Assembly (NCBI RefSeq): GCF_011927665.1
Contig: NZ_JAATJA010000001.1
Span: 105,019-169,018, forward strand
Direction of reading: 5' to 3'
Source: Desulfobaculum xiamenense
Lineage (GTDB): Bacteria > Desulfobacterota > Desulfovibrionia > Desulfovibrionales > Desulfovibrionaceae
DNA: 64,000 nucleotides
Within the stretch, counting starts at the first letter, position 1, and every line of letters begins with the position of its first letter. The translations under genes were made by a program, and so were the position numbers. This document shows, in pieces, positions 59,469-64,000 of this stretch. The notes beneath the pieces were generated by a model. That model made no database searches, was not told the DNA's origin, and saw only the letters and a list, made by a program, of their open reading frames with translations.

Positions 59469-60725
59469 ATGGATGGGTGTATTCTGTCGTGGTGGCGCGT
59501 TGCGTGCCGCCTGTGTCTGGCGGTCGTCATCTGGTGGTGTGCGGGGTGCGGTAGCGCCCTTGCCGGGCCGGATGTCGTTCGTATCCACATGGATGCCGAT
59601 TGGACGGGGGTGCGCGAGTCCAGCGAGTCCATCGAGCGCGGACTGATGACAGCCATCGCCGCGAGCGGCGGAACGCTCGGCGGGGTGCCGGTGGAGATCA
59701 TCAGGGCGGACCATCGGGGGAATTCCCGCCGCAGTCTGGAGAATCTCAAGGCCTTTCTTGCGGATGATAGGGCGTTGGCCGTGGTCACGGGGCTGCATTC
59801 GCCACCGCTTCTGGCCAATAGGGATTTCATCAACGCCAACGGCATCCTGACGCTTGTGCCGTGGGCGGCGGCGTCGAGCATCACCCGGCATCCGTCGCGC
59901 GACAACTGGATCTTCCGTGTTTCCGTGGATGACGCCAAGGCTGGCATGGTCATGGTTGCCCATGCGGTGGACGTGCGAGGCTTTCGGCGTCCGGCGCTGC
60001 TTCTGGAGCAGACGGGGTGGGGGCACTCGAACGAGGCCGTGATGGTTGAGGCACTTGCCAAGCGGGGAGTGAGGCCAGCGGGAACCTACTGGTTCAACTG
60101 GGGCATTTCCGAGAGCGCCGCGCGGCTTTTGCTGCGTGAAGTGCGGTCCGGGCTGGCGGATTGCATCCTCTTTGTTGGTAACGCGCCCGAGGGGAAGGCC
60201 TTCATGCTGTCCATGGCGAGTCTCGGCCCCCTTGAGCGTTTGCCGGTGCTCAGCCATTGGGGATTGACCGGTGGGGATTTCCACAAGGCGGTGGGGCCGG
60301 AAATCCGTCGTGACCTCGACCTGTCCTTCCTGCAAACGCGGTTTTCGTTCGTCAGCGATCCAGACGACTCCGTGGGGCGGGCCGTGCTGGCGTTGGCCCG
60401 CCGACTGTATCCGGACGTCATCACCACAGGAGCGGACATCGCGGCCCCGGCCGGATTCATTCATGCGTACGACATGGGGCTGCTCCTTGCGGCGGCCGTT
60501 CGGACCGCTGGCGGCCTGACCGACGACATTCGGGCCGACCGGGCGCGGATTCGCGACGCTCTGGAGCACTTGCCGGTTCCCGTGGAGGGGCTGGTGAAGA
60601 CATACGTTCGGCCGTTCAGGCCCTTCTCCGAGACCGATCCCGATGCGCACGACGCGCTCGGATACGATGAGCTGGTGATGGCGCGGTATGCCGAGGACGG
60701 CACCATAGTTCTCCTGCCGCGCTGA
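59469..60725 (+). CDS. Periplasmic type I ligand-binding protein
   Basis: A 418-residue exported protein of the Leu/Ile/Val-binding type. The N-terminal hydrophobic segment ends in CAGCGSALAG, so it may be a lipoprotein or be cleaved at ALA. The two-lobe fold shows RADHRGNSRRSLENLKAFLADDRALAVVTG and WIFRVSVDDAKAGMVMVAHAV. No ABC permease follows. Nineteen bp separate it from a hybrid kinase gene, so it may present a ligand to that kinase. Confidence 0.8.
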   Translation: MDGCILSWWRVACRLCLAVVIWWCAGCGSALAGPDVVRIHMDADWTGVRESSESIERGLMTAIAASGGTLGGVPVEIIRADHRGNSRRSLENLKAFLADDRALAVVTGLHSPPLLANRDFINANGILTLVPWAAASSITRHPSRDNWIFRVSVDDAKAGMVMVAHAVDVRGFRRPALLLEQTGWGHSNEAVMVEALAKRGVRPAGTYWFNWGISESAARLLLREVRSGLADCILFVGNAPEGKAFMLSMASLGPLERLPVLSHWGLTGGDFHKAVGPEIRRDLDLSFLQTRFSFVSDPDDSVGRAVLALARRLYPDVITTGADIAAPAGFIHAYDMGLLLAAAVRTAGGLTDDIRADRARIRDALEHLPVPVEGLVKTYVRPFRPFSETDPDAHDALGYDELVMARYAEDGTIVLLPR

Positions 60726-60744
60726 AGCCGGAGGAAAGCACCGG

Positions 60745-63700
60745 ATGTCACGCTTCAGCATGCCCGTATCGCGGGCTGTCATCATCTTTCATATCGTGGT
60801 GGGCACGCTTCTCGTCGCTGGCGCGGGGCTTGGGATGTTCATCCAGCTCAACAGCGTTGTTGCGTCGTTTCAGGAAGAATTGCTGTCGCGTCAATTGCGC
60901 GGAGCAAGGCAGGCCATAGAGTCGTTTCTCGAATACAACAGTTTCGTGTTGCAGGATCATGCGGCTTTTTCCGTGATTCGACAGGGCGTTATGCAACCAG
61001 ACACGTCGCGCACGATTCTTGTTGACTTCATGGGCGGGCTGTCACTGTTCGGCGAACGTCCGCAATTCGTCCTGCTCGATTTCCGCCGCCGTATCATTCA
61101 CGCCACCCGTGAAACACCGCTGTTCGACTATTCATCCATCCCCGAGCTTGAGCCGTTGATGTCTGGCGACGCCGACCGTGTCTATTCCGTTTCCCGCAAG
61201 GACGGTAGGGCCTATTGGCGGATTGCCGTTCCCGTTCGCTACAACGTGGGGGTGGAGGGTGTGCTGGTGGCGGAATTGCCGGTGGAAAGCCTCGACCGCC
61301 GCGGAAATGTCTCGTCACTGTTCGATGATGGCGGGTTTGACGTCATCGTGGATGGGGAACGGGTTGCCACCTTCGGGGACACGGCATCCGGCGCGACGCA
61401 GGAGCAGTCGCTTGCGGGAATGAACGTGGTACTGCGTTTCCATTGGGATAGGGAGGCGCAGGAGAGGGGGCGGTGGCGGCTTCTGATGCGCATGACCCTT
61501 GGAGTGGTCGTGCTGACGGCCTTTCTGCTTTTGCCTGTTATGTATGCCATGCGGGGGCTTTTTGCCGGACCGCTGACCCGTTTGCGTCGTGCGGCGCATG
61601 ATGTGGCTGAAGGCGTGCCGGGAGTCGAAACGCCGGATGTGCAGTTCATCGAGGAGCTGGCGCTGCTTTCGCGCGATTTCAACGTGATGGCCCGTCGGGT
61701 GGCCGGTCGCGAGAAGGCGTTGCAGCAGGCGAGCGAGGAACTGGAGCTGCACGTTCTGGAGCGGACGCGGGAGTTGCATGCCGCCCTTGAGGCGGTGAGC
61801 GAACGCGAGTCCGTGGTCCGGGCGATGAACGAGTCGTCTCACGATGCGATAGTGATGATGGACTCCGACGGAAAGGTGATTTTTTGGAATAACGCTGCGG
61901 AGGCGATGTTCGGCTATACGGCTGACGAGGCGATCGGCAGCGATGCTCATGCCCTGATGGCACCGGAGGAGGTCCGTCATGAGGCGGCGCGTGGCCTTGC
62001 GCAGTTCGCCCGTAGCGGCAGCGGTCCTGTTGTGGGTAGCGTCATGGACTTCGAGGCGATTCGCAAGGATGGTTCGCGATTTCTGGTTGAGCGCGCGGTA
62101 TCGTCCTTCGAGCATCAGGGGCGCTGGTTCGCGGTGGGGTCCATACGTGACATTACCGAGCGCAAGCGCACCGAGGAAGAATTGCAAAAACTGTCGCTGG
62201 TGGCACGGTATACGGACAGCGCGGTCATCATAACCGATGGGAACAGTCGGACGCAGTGGGTGAACGAGGCGTTCACGCGCATTACCGGATACACGTTTGA
62301 GGACATGCGTGGTCGCACTCCCGGTTCCGTGTTGCAGGGACCAGACACCGATCCCGCCACGCTCCGCTTCATGTCCGCGCGGTTGCGCATGGGCGAGGGG
62401 TTCCGTACGGAACTGCTCAATTACGCCAAGGACGGGCGGGAATTCTGGCTGGCGCTCGACGTGCAGCCCGTGCGGGACGAGGATGGGACGCTGACGCACT
62501 TCATCGCCGTGGAACACGACATCACCGCGCGCAGAGAAATGGAGGCCGAACTGCTCCGTGCGAGGGAGGCGGCCGACCAAGCCAACAGGGCCAAGAGCGA
62601 TTTTCTCGCCCGTATGAGCCACGAAATCCGCACCCCCATGAATGCGGTCATCGGACTCGGCCATCTGGTGCTCAAGACGGAACTCACGCCGCGCCAGCGG
62701 GACTACATCCAGAAGATGCACATGGCGTCGGTGTCGCTACTTGGGATCATCAACGACATTTTGGATTTTTCCAAAATTGAGGCCGGGCGGCTGGAGCTGG
62801 AGACCGTGCCCTTCGGCATCGAAGCGGTCTTGTCCGAGGTGACATCCCTCATGAGTATGAGCGTGGAGGAGAAGGGGCTACACCTTGATGTGGAGGTCGC
62901 TCCGGACGTGCCGCGCGGGGTGCGGGGCGATCCTCTTCGGTTGCGGCAGGTGTTAACAAATCTGGTGAGCAACGCCGTGAAGTTCACCGAAAGTGGCCGG
63001 GTGATGCTCTCCGTGCGCCGGGACGAGGCCGCCGATGCGGCGGAGAATGGCGTGGTGCTGTGTTTTACAGTGACCGATACCGGCATAGGCATGACTGGGG
63101 AACAGCGATCGCGGCTTTTCTCGTCCTTTGGACAGGCGGAAGACTCCACGGCGCGTCGGTTTGGCGGATCCGGACTTGGCTTGGTCATCAGCAAGCGGCT
63201 CGTGGAGATGATGGGCGGGGAAATTCGTGTTGAAAGCGCGCCGGGGGAAGGAAGCACCTTCGCCTTCACTATTCCGTTCGTGGTGGATGACAGCGCCGTG
63301 CGCGGATTGCCGAGCATGGTCGATCTGCGTGGCCGACGAGCGCTGGTGGTGGATGACAGTTCCACCTCGCGCGAGATCGTGCAGGCCATGCTTCTGAATC
63401 TGGGACTGGAGGTCGAAACGGCGTCGTCCGGGCGTGCCGGCCTCGACATGCTACGCAAGCCGACGTCCATGGGCAGGCATTTCGAGATGGTGATCATCGA
63501 CTGGCGAATGGCTGGGATGGATGGCATCGCCACGGCCAGAATCATCCACGAGGACCCTGCCATCATGCCGAAGCCGATAGTGTTGCTGCTGACCGCGCAT
63601 GGGCGGGAGGAGGCCATGCGCCGCGCGGCGGGGGCGGGCATTTCGGGATATTTGAACAAGCCCGCCAGCCAGTCCACGTTGGCGGACGCGCTAGTTGGAG

Positions 63701-64000
63701 CTTTGGGGGGCGGCATCGCGCCTGTCCCCGAGGAAGAGGTCCCGAGTGACAACGAGCCTGAACCGCAAGCGGAGCCAGCCGCGTTTTCGTCAGCGCCGAC
63801 CGCAAGCGGTGGGCCGCGTGTTTTGCTGGTGGAGGACAACAGCATAAATCAGCAGGTCGCGCGGGAAATTCTCGCCGACGCCGGGTACGAGGTCGATATC
63901 GCTGCCAACGGCGCGCAGGGCGTGGCCGCCGTGGAGGCGAAGGTCTACGATGCGGTGCTCATGGACATTCAGATGCCGGAGATGGACGGCTACGAGGCGA
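60745..64000 (+). CDS. Hybrid sensor histidine kinase (3' end outside the window)
   Basis: At least 1085 residues, open to the window end. Two membrane helices (about 10-30 and 250-272) flank a periplasmic sensor domain, then a HAMP-like linker, two PAS domains (about 350-470 and 475-600), the kinase core with phospho-acceptor His626 (FLARMSHEIRTPMN), the ATP-binding boxes (NLVSNAVKF, DTGIGM, GGSGLGL), and two receivers with Asp919 and Asp1074. GGAGG lies 9 bp before the ATG. It probably works with the binding protein encoded just upstream. Confidence 0.92.
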   Translation, partial: MSRFSMPVSRAVIIFHIVVGTLLVAGAGLGMFIQLNSVVASFQEELLSRQLRGARQAIESFLEYNSFVLQDHAAFSVIRQGVMQPDTSRTILVDFMGGLSLFGERPQFVLLDFRRRIIHATRETPLFDYSSIPELEPLMSGDADRVYSVSRKDGRAYWRIAVPVRYNVGVEGVLVAELPVESLDRRGNVSSLFDDGGFDVIVDGERVATFGDTASGATQEQSLAGMNVVLRFHWDREAQERGRWRLLMRMTLGVVVLTAFLLLPVMYAMRGLFAGPLTRLRRAAHDVAEGVPGVETPDVQFIEELALLSRDFNVMARRVAGREKALQQASEELELHVLERTRELHAALEAVSERESVVRAMNESSHDAIVMMDSDGKVIFWNNAAEAMFGYTADEAIGSDAHALMAPEEVRHEAARGLAQFARSGSGPVVGSVMDFEAIRKDGSRFLVERAVSSFEHQGRWFAVGSIRDITERKRTEEELQKLSLVARYTDSAVIITDGNSRTQWVNEAFTRITGYTFEDMRGRTPGSVLQGPDTDPATLRFMSARLRMGEGFRTELLNYAKDGREFWLALDVQPVRDEDGTLTHFIAVEHDITARREMEAELLRAREAADQANRAKSDFLARMSHEIRTPMNAVIGLGHLVLKTELTPRQRDYIQKMHMASVSLLGIINDILDFSKIEAGRLELETVPFGIEAVLSEVTSLMSMSVEEKGLHLDVEVAPDVPRGVRGDPLRLRQVLTNLVSNAVKFTESGRVMLSVRRDEAADAAENGVVLCFTVTDTGIGMTGEQRSRLFSSFGQAEDSTARRFGGSGLGLVISKRLVEMMGGEIRVESAPGEGSTFAFTIPFVVDDSAVRGLPSMVDLRGRRALVVDDSSTSREIVQAMLLNLGLEVETASSGRAGLDMLRKPTSMGRHFEMVIIDWRMAGMDGIATARIIHEDPAIMPKPIVLLLTAHGREEAMRRAAGAGISGYLNKPASQSTLADALVGALGGGIAPVPEEEVPSDNEPEPQAEPAAFSSAPTASGGPRVLLVEDNSINQQVAREILADAGYEVDIAANGAQGVAAVEAKVYDAVLMDIQMPEMDGYEA

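Overview
The window is about 64 kb of GC-rich bacterial chromosome with densely packed operons. It looks like a sulfate-reducing Desulfovibrionaceae member. The main reasons are a Desulfovibrio-type aldehyde oxidoreductase (Mop) whose eight iron-sulfur cysteines sit at the same positions as I recall for the D. gigas enzyme, a TunR-type tungstate/molybdate regulator, and a CO-induced (Coo) group 4 NiFe hydrogenase operon in the gene order known from D. vulgaris. All functions are read from the sequence by eye; no database search was run. I saw no tRNA, rRNA, CRISPR array or insertion sequence.

Region 1 (1-17.1 kb, molybdenum/tungsten). A tightly overlapping minus-strand operon runs from 13081 down to 16. 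It holds a molybdopterin-binding protein, Mop, an FAD/Fe-S dicluster-binding protein, a two-CxxC mini-protein, a methyltransferase (TrsM type), a C-GCAxxG-C-C protein, a radical SAM protein (TrsS type), an AMP-dependent ligase, XdhC, a nucleotidyltransferase-HD fusion and a histidine phosphatase. Next to it are a DNA-binding-only ModE-like regulator, modABC, and divergent tunR. The modA/tunR gap carries a perfect 21-bp palindrome.

Region 2 (17.1-32.9 kb). tonB-exbD-exbB-cobW forms one overlapping operon, probably for energised metal uptake. A GntR regulator follows with three copies of CTGGTTGGNCCAG, then a small protein, an orphan multi-pass membrane protein and a Tat-exported metallo-beta-lactamase-fold protein. 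After that come a PAS protein, LysR plus RhtB, a thiamine-type ABC transporter (thiBPQ-like) and a glycosyltransferase-like gene.

Region 3 (32.9-48.7 kb) is the most promising novel system. A plus-strand operon encodes a BCCT transporter, an alkaline-phosphatase-superfamily enzyme, three DsrE/F/H (TusBCD-like) sulfur-relay proteins, an OsmC-like protein, and a small protein that repeats the C-terminus of the phosphatase-superfamily enzyme without its metal ligands. Palindromes of the form CGACA-N4-TGTCG, each set followed by a -24/-12 (sigma-54) promoter, lie before this operon, before an EamA-YitT operon, and between a DMT transporter and a PAS/AAA+ sigma-54 activator gene. This suggests one regulon run by that activator. 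A second BCCT gene lies in the same stretch.

Region 4 (48.7-59 kb). An AT-rich gene-free stretch precedes cooA and the hydrogenase operon cooMKLXUH-hypA-cooF. CooA has Thr where the usual redox-switch Cys is found but keeps the heme-ligand His. No CO dehydrogenase gene is visible. Region 5 (59-64 kb) has a 52-residue orphan, a periplasmic ligand-binding protein and a hybrid histidine kinase cut by the window end.
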